From UBA10649 sp963755335 (GTDB taxonomy: Bacteria; Actinomycetota; Actinomycetes; S36-B12), in NCBI GenBank assembly GCA_963755335.1, contig CAVWJW010000006.1, forward strand, positions 51,175 through 115,174: a stretch of DNA of 64,000 nucleotides, written 5' to 3'. Both the position numbers and the translations under genes were made by a program. Positions 27,850 through 37,600 of the stretch are shown here, in pieces. Under the pieces are notes generated by a model, which saw nothing but the letters and a program-made list of their open reading frames with translations, searched no databases and was not told where the DNA came from. Within the stretch, counting starts at the first letter, position 1. Each line of letters starts with the position of its first letter.

Positions 27850-28743
27850 TCACGTCACGACCATGCGCAGGCTCTGCAGCCCCGGATACAGGGCGACGAG
27901 GACGACGGTCGGCAGGATGAGGAAGACGACGGGCACCAGCATCAGGACGTCCTTGCGGCCGGCCAGCTCGAGGAGCTGCCTCAGTTCGTCGGCGCGGGCG
28001 TCGGATGCCTGGGCACGGAGCACGTCCGCGATCGGGGTACCCCGCTCGAGAGCGATCAGCAGGCCGTCGATGAATCGTTGGAGTGGCGTGGACGCCACTC
28101 GCGAACCCAGCGAGGCCAGCGCGACATCAAGTGCGGCGCCGCTGCGCACGTCGGCAATCGCCTCCCGGATCTCGTCGGACAGCTCGCCGGATGTGGTCGT
28201 GGCGACGCGCTCCAAGGCGGCCAGCGGTGACTCCCCCGCGGATACCGCGAAAGCAAGCAGGTCGGCGACGGCCGGCAGTTGCCGCTCGATGCGCTGGCGA
28301 CGCCGGCGCACCTGCACGGCCGTCACGCGATCAGAGGTGAGCCAACCCGCCAGCGCGCCAATCGAGGCAAGTACGGCGACGCTGGTGATCGATCCCGATC
28401 GGTGCGTGAGCAGCAGGGCGAACAGGCCTCCCATGACCATTCCCCCGATCGGCCACGCGAGCCGGGACGGGGACTTCGGCACGCTGCGCGCGTTCGGCCC
28501 TCGTCCGGACACGTGCGGGATCACCGGTGCCACCAGTAGCCACAGGGTTGCCCAGGCGGTTCCCGAGGACACGGGTTCGCGCCGACTGACCGGCAGCCCC
28601 GAAGCCGAGCTGACGAAGGGGCCGATGCGCGCCAGGACCGTCATGGGTCGGCGCGCCCGCAGCCACGAGCCGACCAGGAGGATCCCGGCCGCGAACACCA
28701 ATCCGAGGAGCGCACCCCACGTCGCAGGACTCACGGCACTCAT
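27850..28743 (-). CDS. tadC: Type II secretion system F domain protein TadC
   Basis: A 297-residue inner-membrane platform protein of the T2SSF family. Start ATG 28743 (MSAVSPATWGALLGLVFAAG) overlaps the tadB stop (ATGA). Two N-terminal TM helices, a cytoplasmic T2SSF domain (RIERQLPAVADLLAFAVSAGESPLAALERVA, about residues 155-185; TPLQRFIDGLLIALERGTPIADVL) and a C-terminal TM pair (LMLVPVVFLILPTVVLVALYPG) give the usual layout. With TadB it forms the base on which the ATPase TadA acts. Confidence 0.88.
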   Translation of the reverse strand: MSAVSPATWGALLGLVFAAGILLVGSWLRARRPMTVLARIGPFVSSASGLPVSRREPVSSGTAWATLWLLVAPVIPHVSGRGPNARSVPKSPSRLAWPIGGMVMGGLFALLLTHRSGSITSVAVLASIGALAGWLTSDRVTAVQVRRRRQRIERQLPAVADLLAFAVSAGESPLAALERVATTTSGELSDEIREAIADVRSGAALDVALASLGSRVASTPLQRFIDGLLIALERGTPIADVLRAQASDARADELRQLLELAGRKDVLMLVPVVFLILPTVVLVALYPGLQSLRMVVT

Positions 28744-29606
28744 GACGCGAGTCGCGTCTCGTCGGGCAGCCGGCCGATCCTCAGCATGAGCCGGTAGGCG
28801 AGGAGGGACATCCCCGCGGCCAGCAGCAGGATCAGCGCTCCCGCCGCCGACCGGTAGGCGTGCACCGCCTCCGGTCGCGTGCACAGCAGGGCAAGGGTCA
28901 CCCACGGCGCAGCAACGGCCAGGCGTGCGGCCGACACGGTCCAGCTCTGGCGCCCCTCGATCTCACCGCGAGTGCGGGCGTCCTCGCGCAGCACGGCCGC
29001 GAGACTGCGCAGCACGACGCCCAGATCGGTGCCGCCGACATCCCGGGCGATCCGCAGGGCCGACAGCACCCGGTCGGCGACCGGATCGGCGAGCTGCTCC
29101 TGGAGCCGATCGACCGCGAGCCCGAAGGATCCCGAGGACCGGTAGTCGGCGGCGAAGTCGGCGAAGGATGCGCGAAGCGCCTCGGGACCGCACCGCGAGA
29201 GTTCGATGAGCGCCTCGGGCAGCGACATGCCAGCACGGATCGCCGACGCGAGGGTGTCGACGGCGTCGGGCCACCTGCGCCGCAGAGCCCTGGTGCGCTG
29301 GCTCGCCCTGCGGCGCAGCAGGATCACCGGCACGCTGGCGGCGAGCGCGGACGCCATCACGGCGACGATCGGCAGTGCCGTGATGACCAGCGCAAGGCAC
29401 CCGACAACGAACCCGGACCCGACGCTGGCCCCGACGATGCTCGCCGGCCGAAGGTTGGGCAGTCCCGCCTGCCGAATGACGCGCGTGAGGGTCCCCACCC
29501 GCTTGCGCGGACGGGGGGTCGGCGATCCAACGGCCCCCAGGATGAGCAGCACGCCACAGGCGGCCAGCAGGCCGAGGGCCGCACCAAGGGCAGGCGTTGT
29601 CGTCAT
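28740..29606 (-). CDS. tadB: Type II secretion system F domain protein TadB
   Basis: A 288-residue membrane protein of the T2SSF family. The cytoplasmic domain includes RWPDAVDTLASAIRAGMSLPEALIELS (about residues 113-140) and DVGGTDLGVVLRSLAAVLREDARTRGEIEGRQ. TM helices are near both ends (LGLLAACGVLLILGAVG; AAGALILLLAAGMSLLAYRLM). The ATG at 29606 overlaps the tadA stop (ATGA), and its stop overlaps tadC, so the three are translationally coupled. Standard tad operon component. Confidence 0.88.
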   Translation of the reverse strand: MTTTPALGAALGLLAACGVLLILGAVGSPTPRPRKRVGTLTRVIRQAGLPNLRPASIVGASVGSGFVVGCLALVITALPIVAVMASALAASVPVILLRRRASQRTRALRRRWPDAVDTLASAIRAGMSLPEALIELSRCGPEALRASFADFAADYRSSGSFGLAVDRLQEQLADPVADRVLSALRIARDVGGTDLGVVLRSLAAVLREDARTRGEIEGRQSWTVSAARLAVAAPWVTLALLCTRPEAVHAYRSAAGALILLLAAGMSLLAYRLMLRIGRLPDETRLAS

Positions 29607-30838
29607 CGCACTGCGTCCTCGCGCCCGAGCAGGTCGGCAAGGTCGTAACCGTGTTCGCGAAATCGGTCGTCGTGCGGCGGGAAGCCGCTGCTCCGCACGA
29701 GCCCCGCACCGCGGTCGACGAACAGGTCGGCCATCTCGATCACGCCGGACTCCACTCTCCCCGGCAATGCGGTGATCTCACGGACCCTTCGCACCCCGGA
29801 CCGCTCCGTGGCCAGGTGGACCACCAGGTCGACGCAACCGGCGACTGTGGGCACGACGAAGTCGGCGGCGATGTTCTGCCCGGCCAGCAGCGGGAGGGTG
29901 CACAGCTTGGTGACCGCCTCTCGAGCACTGTTCGCGTGGAGCGTCGCCATGGACGGCATCCCGCTGTTCATCGCGACGAGCAGGTCGAGCGACTCCGCCT
30001 GCCGCACCTCGCCGACGACCAGCCGCGTGGGCCGCATGCGCAGGGCCTCGCGGACGAGACGACGCAACGGCACTTCGCCTGCTCCGTCGAGGCTCGCATC
30101 GCGTGTCTGCAGCGCGATCCAGTCCGGATGATCGAGCCTCAGCTCGAAGACCTCCTCGCACGAGACGATCCGCTCGTGCGCAGGGACGCAGCCGAGCAGC
30201 GCATTGACGAAGGTCGTCTTTCCGGACTGCGTGCCGCCGGCGACCACGATGTTCAGCCCGGCCACGACGGCGGCGTCGAGGAACCGCGCCGCAGCCGTCG
30301 TCAAGGATCCCGTCGACACGAGGTCGGCGATGTGTCGTGGCCGGACGACGAATCGTCGAACGTTCACCGCCCAGTGGCGACGCGTGATGTCGGGGATGGC
30401 GACGTGCAGGCGGCTGCCGTCGGGCAGCATCGCGTCGACGAACGGGCTCGACAGGTCGAGGCGACGCCCGGACTGGCGCAGCATGCGCTCGACCAGGTCG
30501 CGGACCTGATCGCTGGTAAGGACGATGGTGGTGAGCTCGCTGCGTCCGGCGCGGGCGACGAACACTCGCCCGGGCTCGTTGATCCAGAGCTCCTCGACCG
30601 CAGGATCGTCGAAGTACGGCTGCAGCGGCCCGAACCCCGCGACGGCATGAAAGGCATGGCGGGCCAGCTCATCCCGATCGTTCGTCAGCTCACGATCGCT
30701 TGCGATCCACTCTGCGACCACGTCGGCGACGGCGATGTCGACCATCTCCTGCACAGCGTCCGGCTCGCGTTGCGGATCGATCCCTCGAGCACGGACGCCA
30801 TCGCGAACCCGATCCTCGACTGCGACCAGAGCATCCAC
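29603..30838 (-). CDS. tadA: Pilus assembly ATPase TadA/CpaF family
   Basis: A 411-residue secretion ATPase (VirB11-like) that powers Tad/Flp pilus assembly. The Walker A loop is GGTQSGKTTFVNALL, the Asp/Glu box is SCEEVFELRL, Walker B is LVVGEVRQAESLDLLVAM, and the histidine box is MATLHANSAREAV. The N-terminal FGPLQPYFDDPAVEELWINEPGRV block (about residues 69-92) is family-specific. Start is GTG 30838. It heads the operon; no TadZ-like ATPase gene lies upstream in this window, the next gene being the RCC1/FN3 protein. Confidence 0.92.
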   Translation of the reverse strand: MDALVAVEDRVRDGVRARGIDPQREPDAVQEMVDIAVADVVAEWIASDRELTNDRDELARHAFHAVAGFGPLQPYFDDPAVEELWINEPGRVFVARAGRSELTTIVLTSDQVRDLVERMLRQSGRRLDLSSPFVDAMLPDGSRLHVAIPDITRRHWAVNVRRFVVRPRHIADLVSTGSLTTAAARFLDAAVVAGLNIVVAGGTQSGKTTFVNALLGCVPAHERIVSCEEVFELRLDHPDWIALQTRDASLDGAGEVPLRRLVREALRMRPTRLVVGEVRQAESLDLLVAMNSGMPSMATLHANSAREAVTKLCTLPLLAGQNIAADFVVPTVAGCVDLVVHLATERSGVRRVREITALPGRVESGVIEMADLFVDRGAGLVRSSGFPPHDDRFREHGYDLADLLGREDAVR

Positions 30839-30934
30839 GACGTTCCCCCGACTGACGAGTGGTTGACGTCATCGAAGGTACGTCGAGGATCTCGTTGCCC
30901 GCCAGCGCCAATCCGCCGCCTGTGGACAACCGGG

Positions 30935-32846
30935 TCAGTGGACGGTGATCTTGGTGACCGTGCCGGGTCCGAAGCCGGCCGCGTTGCCGGCCCGCACGGC
31001 GAACGAATACCTCTTGCCCTTCTTCAACTTCCTGACCGTCAGCGTGCGCCCGGACACCGTCGCCCAGGCGCTGTAGGCATGAGTGCCCTGCTTGCGCCGA
31101 ACCTGGTACGACGTGGGAGCCGAGCCGGTCGCCGGCGGCTGCCACGTCAGCACGACTACCCGTGACTTCTTGTTGCTGCGCGTCAGGCCCTGCACTGCAC
31201 CGGGCTTGACGACCGCGGGCGCCGTCGGCGTGGCCGATGGCGTCGGCGTGGGCGCGACCACGGCCGGTCCCGGCCGCACCACCGACGTCGGCGTGGAGAA
31301 CGCACCCTGACCGGCGACGGTCACCGCCGCCACCCGGAACGTCACGTTCACCCCGTTCGGCAGCCCGGTCACCACTAACGACGTCGCGCCGCCCGCCGTC
31401 GGACTGCCAGCCGCAGACGTCCACGTCGTGCCGGCATCAGTGCTCTGCTGCACCACGAAGGACGTCACCGGGCTGCCACCGGTGGACGTCGGCGCAGTCC
31501 ACGACACCGACGCCCGCCCATCACCCGGCGTCGCGGTCAACCCGGCAGGGCTCCCGGGGACGCTCGAGGTGAGGGCGATGGAGAACTGGTCTCCCGTTGC
31601 CACGCCCCGTGCGATCGCGCCGCTCATCACCCCCGACCCGGGACGTTCCCGTGACCGAGAACGGCACCGTGAGGCCAGGGTCGGCAGCCGCGACACCCAG
31701 GCCGCCTCCACCCCCGTAGCCCCAGCACGCGATCGATCCATCCGTGGTGAGTGCACAGACGCGGCCATTGGTGGCGCTGACCGACGCGACGACCTTCCCC
31801 GCCAAGGCGCTGGGCGCCGTCGTCGTCACCAGCGACGGGTTGGGTTGAGGCACCTTCGACGCGGGACCGTTCGCCATCTGACCGACCTGGTTGAGACCCC
31901 AGCACACGGCTGAACCGGAGGCGACCGCGCAGGTGATCTGCGAACCGGCGCTCACCTGCGAAACGGTTCGCCCGGCCAACGCCCCCTGATCGACGGGCGT
32001 TGGCACGAGCACCTGCTTCACGGCAGCCGACGGGGTGACCTGCTGACTGAGGTTCGACCCCCAGCAGGCCAGGGACCCATCCGACGATCGGGCGCACGCA
32101 TGATCAACGCCAGCCGACACCTGAGTCACGGACTTGCCGGCGAGCGCAGAGCCGGCGGCGGCCGTGGCCAGCACCGGGATCAGACGCGTGGCGATCGAGT
32201 TGTCGCCGAGTTCACCCACCGAGTCGGTTCCCCAACAGGCCACGGCACTCGAGGCCACCGCGCAGGTGAAGTTGGTTCCCGCGCTGACCTGCGTGACCTT
32301 CCGCCCGGCAAGGACGCCACCGGTGAACACGGCGACCGGGACCGGCGACGACGTCCCCACCCCGTCACCGAGCGCACCAGACAGCCCCGATCCCCAGCAG
32401 GCCAGCAGGCCGTCCTTCGTCAGGGCGCACGTGTGCACGGCTCCGGTCGACACCTGAACCACGGACTTGCCAGCGAGCGCACCACCGGTCACTGCCTGCG
32501 GAGTCGTCTGGTTCCCGCCCGGTCCAATGCCAAGTTGCCCGTACGTGTTGGAACCCCAGCAGGCGAGCACGCCGTCGGATGTGACCGCGCAGGCATGGGC
32601 GTCGCCCGCATCGACTTGGACGATCAGCTTCCCGGCCAGCACGCCAGTGGTCAGCACGGACACGGCAGCGGTCGTGCCGGTCAAGCCGCTATTGCCGAGC
32701 TGGCCGCTCGAGCCCTCTCCCCAGGCTCCGAGCTGACCGGAAGGCGCCGCGGTAGCCGGGGTGACCCCGATCGCCCCTAGACCGGTGGTGAGCACCAGCG
32801 AGGCCATCCCGAGCACCACGAATCTACGGATCCCCCTGCGGACCAT
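30935..32846 (-). CDS. Secreted RCC1-repeat plus fibronectin type III protein (one frameshift)
   Basis: A secreted protein with a clear signal peptide (MVRRGIRRFVVLGMASLVLT, cleavage likely after ATAA near residue 33). About seven RCC1-type repeats follow (roughly residues 40-400), each with a core like HACAVTSDGVLACWGSN plus YGQLG; the recurring CWG cysteines are striking. The frame changes near 31640, and the protein continues into two FN3 domains (PGSPAGLTATPGDGRASVSW; VQGLTRSNKKSRVVVLTWQP) separated by a Pro/Thr linker. Length 3n+1 fits one inserted base; corrected length is about 636 residues. A beta-propeller with FN3 domains suggests a surface adhesion or binding role. No sortase motif or membrane anchor is seen at the C-terminus. 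Confidence 0.75.
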
Positions 32847-32955
32847 CCCAGGCCTCCGGCCATTGGCGAGTGGGTGCGATTCGCCGACCGTAGCCGCCCG
32901 AGGTTGCCGCCGCGCAACAATTGTCCCTTTTGCCGAATGGCGGGACTGGTTGCGG

Positions 32956-33516
32956 TTAAGGGGTAGGGGTGCCGCCCAGGGTCACGACCGGCACCGGCGT
33001 CGCGATGATCGCCGTGGTCTTCTGGAAGTGTCCGCCCCGAAGGTCGGCACAGGTGATCAGCACCAGGCGATGAGCACCGGTGGTGGCGAACCACGACTTC
33101 TGCAGCTTGCCCTTGGGCACGGTCACTCGCGAGGAGATCTGGTACGTCTTCGCAGGCTTGCCCACGGCTCCGACGGTGAAGGTGCTGCCGATCGGCATCG
33201 TGATGAGTGAGTTCAGCGACCCGTTGCACCCCGGTCCGTAGCGCACATGCCACGTGATGACGGTCGCGCCCTTCTTGGCGTTGAGCGACGCATTGCGAAT
33301 CGAGATGCCGGCCGCCTGGTTCGTCGCGGGCGGCAGCAGCACGCCGCCGTTGCGGAACGTCACGTTCTTCACGGGGACGGTCTTGCCGCCCACGGACACG
33401 ACAGCAACCGTGCGACCGCCGATGCTGGAAGGCGGGCAGGAGGCGGCGTGCGCCGGCGTCCAGCTCACGAGGGTCGCCAGTACGGCGGTCACAACGGCGA
33501 TCACGACGCGCTTCAT
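32956..33516 (-). CDS. Secreted sortase-fold (class F-like) protein
   Basis: A 186-residue protein from the ATG at 33516 (MKRVVIAVVTAVLATL) with a GAGGACC ribosome-binding site and a cleavable-looking signal peptide (AHA-A near residue 25). The body resembles class F sortases: GKTVPVKNVTFRNGGVLLPP at the start, a histidine in TWHVRYGPG (H90), IGSTFTVGAVGK, and a cysteine in RLVLITCADLRGGHF (C156). These fit the catalytic His and Cys positions. The arginine normally found in the strand after the cysteine is not obvious: the residues there read FQKTTAII, though R160 is close. It may be a degenerate or altered sortase. Identification rests on motif order and is moderate. Confidence 0.55.
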   Translation of the reverse strand: MKRVVIAVVTAVLATLVSWTPAHAASCPPSSIGGRTVAVVSVGGKTVPVKNVTFRNGGVLLPPATNQAAGISIRNASLNAKKGATVITWHVRYGPGCNGSLNSLITMPIGSTFTVGAVGKPAKTYQISSRVTVPKGKLQKSWFATTGAHRLVLITCADLRGGHFQKTTAIIATPVPVVTLGGTPTP

Positions 33517-33651
33517 CAGGTCCTCTAGGTCGGTGGAGCGTGCGGTCCGAGTGCGGCGACTGTATGCGAAGTGGGCGGTTTCTGTCGAAATGCCACGCTG
33601 TGGCACCGATCACTCCAGCACACGAGATCGTCGGCAACTGCTCACTAGAGT

Positions 33652-34578
33652 ATGCGCGTGCCAACGCGTGTGATGCCCGCTGTGATCGCCGTCACCGCCG
33701 TCGCCGCCGCCCTGGCGATCGCCGGCTGCTCGTCGTCGACGCCCGCGTCATCGTCCTCATCGTCAGCCACCTCGACCTCAGCCGCCTCAGCGCCATCGAC
33801 GGCGTCGCCAGCACCCTCGTCATCCCCGGCGACCTCGCCTGCCACCGCCACGCCGTCCGGCGCGCCGAGCGCGCAGGCGTCCGGGGGAAGCGGCTGGATC
33901 GGCGACTCCCTCGCCCGCGCTGCGATGCCGAAGAAGGAGGACATCCAGACGGTCGTCGGCGCCGCGGTGCCGAAGGACCCCGACGTGTCCACCTACACGG
34001 AGAAGGACCTCACGCTGAACGCCTCGGTCAACCCGGCGACCTGCCAGGACGTCTACGCACTGGTGTGGGCGCTCACGGTGCCGAAGGACACCAAGACGTT
34101 CACCGGTGCGTCGTACACGATCGGCAACAGCGCGGTCGTGGTCTCCATCGCGGACTCGGCCCTCACCCTCGCGCAGGCGAAGTCGGCGATCGACGCGTGC
34201 CAGAACTTCTCGGTGCAGCGCACCGAGAGCCCGACCACGTACACGGTGGGCGACATGCTCACCCAGTTCGCGACGAAGGCCGAACTCGCATCCCCCGACA
34301 GTCTTGCGATCAACGTGGGCACCAGCTCTCAGGTGCTCACCGACACGTCCGACACCTGCGTCGCCGGCGGGACGATCTCGCCCAGCTGCGTGCAGTCGCA
34401 GAGCGAGCAGGTCAACCAGGTGCTTCGCCGGGTGGGTCCCAACCTCATCTCCGTGTGGGGCATCACGACGACCGACGTCGCGGGATCCGCGGCGGCCGAC
34501 ACGCCGATCACGATGGCGGAGGTCAACGCGATCGCCGACGGCGTCGAGAAGGCAGTCACCGAGCTCGCTGCCCCCTAG
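33652..34578 (+). CDS. Lipoprotein with Ser/Thr/Ala/Pro-rich linker, hypothetical
   Basis: A 308-residue lipoprotein: signal MRVPTRVMPAVIAVTAV and lipobox LAIAGC (lipidated C26). Residues about 27-80 are a low-complexity Ser/Ala/Thr/Pro spacer that would hold the domain away from the membrane. The globular part (about 85-305) has three to four cysteines (NPATCQDV, IDACQNF, DTCVAGG, PSCVQS) that probably form disulfides. It contains SYTIGNSAVVVSIADSALTL and a C-terminal helix. I do not recognise a family. It is followed by the cyclase-ATPase gene 25 bp downstream on the same strand, so the two may be co-transcribed. Confidence 0.72.
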   Translation: MRVPTRVMPAVIAVTAVAAALAIAGCSSSTPASSSSSSATSTSAASAPSTASPAPSSSPATSPATATPSGAPSAQASGGSGWIGDSLARAAMPKKEDIQTVVGAAVPKDPDVSTYTEKDLTLNASVNPATCQDVYALVWALTVPKDTKTFTGASYTIGNSAVVVSIADSALTLAQAKSAIDACQNFSVQRTESPTTYTVGDMLTQFATKAELASPDSLAINVGTSSQVLTDTSDTCVAGGTISPSCVQSQSEQVNQVLRRVGPNLISVWGITTTDVAGSAAADTPITMAEVNAIADGVEKAVTELAAP

Positions 34579-34603
34579 CCGCGTTCGTGGCTAGGGTTCG
34601 ACC

Positions 34604-37600
34604 ATGACCGCGATGGTCGACGGGGTGTGCTCGGTTTGCGGGGCCGAGCTTCCGCCGGGGGCGCGCTTCTGCGCGGCCTGCGGTGCACGGGTCGACGGGG
34701 CACCTGCTGCCGATGCCGCGACTGCGTCGACCATGGCACCCACCCTGATCGGGCCGGTCACCGAGCGGCGGGTCACCTCGGTGCTGTTCGGCGATCTGGT
34801 GAGCTTCACGACCCTGTCCGAGGGGCGCGACGCGGAGGACGTCCGCGAACTGCTCTCCGCCTACTTCGAGCGCTGCCACGTCATCGTCGAGCGCTACGGC
34901 GGCGTGATCGAGAAGTTCATCGGCGACGCCGTCATGGCCGTGTGGGGCGTCCCGCTCGCCCACGAGGACGACGCCGAACGGGCCGTGCGCGCGGGGCTGG
35001 AGCTCGTCGAGGCGATCGCCGCCATGGGCGCGGAGGTGCAGGCTCCCGATCTCGCCATGCGGGTGGGGATCGTCACCGGTGAGGTCGCCGTCAACATGGC
35101 GATCGAGATCGAGGGCATGGTCGCTGGTGACTCGGTCAACACCGCGGCGCGGGTGCAGTCGGTCGCCGACCCGGGCCACGTCTGGGTGGACGGGACGACG
35201 CGGGCCCTCGCCGCCGGGGCCATCTCCTTCGATGACCAGGGCGAGCACGCCCTCAAGGGCAAGGCCGCGCCGATGCGCCTGTACGCCGCCGGCGAGGTGA
35301 TCGCCCAGGTGGGCACCGGCGCTCGCATCGACGGGCTCCAGGCGCCCATGGTCGCCCGCGAGTCCGAGCTCCAGTCGATCAAGGAGCGCTTCCACGAGAC
35401 CGAGGAGTCGCGACGACCACGGCTCGTGGTCATCGACGGCGAGGCCGGGATCGGCAAGTCCATGCTGGGCTGGGAGTTCGAGAAATACGTCGCCGGCCTG
35501 CCCACCACCGTGCAATGGCATCGCGGCCGCTGCCTGAGCTACGGCGACGGAGTCGCGTTCTGGGCGCTCGCTGAGGCCCTGCGTCCACGGCTCGGCCTCG
35601 TGGAGGTCGAGCCGGGCGAGTCGATCGAGGAACGACTCGACGCAGGACTCGCCGACATCGTCGCGAGCGAGGAGGAGCGCGCATGGCTGCGCCCCCGACT
35701 GGCGGCGCTGCTGGGCGTCGGGCCCGAGACGACCTTCACGCGCGAGGACCTGTTCGCGTCGTGGACCTCGTTCCTCGAGCACGTCGGCGACCCCGACCCT
35801 GTCATCCTCGTCATCGACGACGCGCAGCATGCCGATGACGGGCTGCTCGACTTCCTCGAGCACCTGCTGTCCACCGGACGAGCGGCCATCTTCGTGCTTC
35901 TCATCGCGCGCCCGGAGCTGATGGCCCGTCGCCCCGACCTCGGCGGCCGACGCGCGAGCACCATCCACCTGCCGCCGCTCGACGACGACGCCATGGCAGC
36001 GCTGATCGACGGCCTGGTGGACGGCCTGCCGAGGAGCGCACGGGAAGCCCTCGTCGCCCGGGCCGACGGCGTCCCCCTGTTCGCGGTCGAGACCGTGCGG
36101 GCCCTGATCGACAGGGACGTCGTCATCCCGCTCGAGGGCCGCTACGTGCTGGCGGACCCGGTGACGTTCGACCTGGAGTCGATCGGCGCACCCGTGACAC
36201 TTCATGCACTCGTCGCCGCTCGGCTCGACGCACTGACGCCTGACGAGCGACGGGTCGTGACGCAAGCCAGCGTGCTGGGCGCCTCGTTCGCCCGCGACGC
36301 GCTGATGTTCATGGAGACGTCGGCCGGGGCCACCGACGAGGCCGCCTTCGACCGGATGCTCGCGTCGTTGCAGCGCAAGGAGATCTTCTCGGTCCAGCAG
36401 GACCGGTTCTCCTCCGAGCTCGGGCAGCTGCGCTTCGTCCAGGCGGTCGTCCGGCAGGTGGCCTACTCGACCCAGTCGAAGCGCGACCGCAAGGTTCGAC
36501 ACCTGGCTGCCGCCAACTACCTCGCCACCCAGCCCGACGAGGGTGGCGACCTGTCCGTCGTCATCGCGCAGCACCTGCTCGACGCGATCGACTCGTCGTC
36601 GATGACCGACACCGACGGAGCCGAGCTCGCGCGCAACGCGGTCGTGCTGCTCGAGAAGGCCGCCGTCCGCGCCGGGTCGCTCGGAGCGCCGATGGAGGCG
36701 TTCCGGCACATCGAGGCCGCCCGGCACCGCGTCGACGATCCCACCGACCAGACGCGCCTGAAGATGCTGGCTGCCGAGGCGGCGAACGACGCGGGCCTCT
36801 ACGCGGCGGCGGAGTCGCTTGCCCGCGAGGCGGCCGAGTTCTACGACGGGGCCGCTCGACCGATCGACGCAGGACGAGCGGTGGGCCTGCAGTGCTCGGC
36901 ACTGATGTCGTTGCAGGACAACGCCACCGCGATCTCCCTGTGCGAGTCGCGATGGCAGGCTCTCGACGGCACCCCGGGTGCCGATCGCGCGCTCATCCGG
37001 CTCGCCGGGACCCTGGCGTCGGCCTACACCTACCGCGGCGACCTCGACCGGGGCGCGTTCTACGCCGACCGTCGGCTCGTCCTGGCCGAGGCCCTCAACG
37101 ACTTCTCCGCGATCGCATCCGCCCAGGTGATCCTGGGCATGCGGTACCTGAGCCTCGGCGCTCCGGTCACCGCGCGGGTGATCTTCGTCAGCTCGGCCGA
37201 CATCGCCCGAGAGCACGGCCTCGCGACCGAGCAGGCAACCGCACTCGTGACCGTCGCGGCGATCGAGATGAGCCGCGACCTCGACGCCGCGATCACGACC
37301 GTGCGCGAGGCACTCGACATCGCTCGACGCGCGGGTTCGGGGACGTTCACCGCCTATGCCTCAGGCAACCTCGCACTGTGCCTGTGGGTCTCGGGACGGC
37401 TGGACGAGCTGGCGTCGTTCCTCACCGACACGATCGATGAGCTGCGCGTCCCGGCGATGCGGCTGTCGACCACGTGCATCAGCGCCTGGCTGGCGGAGGC
37501 GCGCGGCGAGCCGATCCCCTACCTCACCGAGCCGACGCTGTCGGACTCCGAGCCCGACCGCGCCTGGACCGGCAGCCTCGATCTCGTGCACGCCGTCGCC

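Noticed and set aside
34556..37216. Long minus-strand frame (886 codons) antisense to the cyclase
   Set aside because: The cyclase and ATPase motifs on the plus strand are intact. The antisense frame has no motif and a biased composition.
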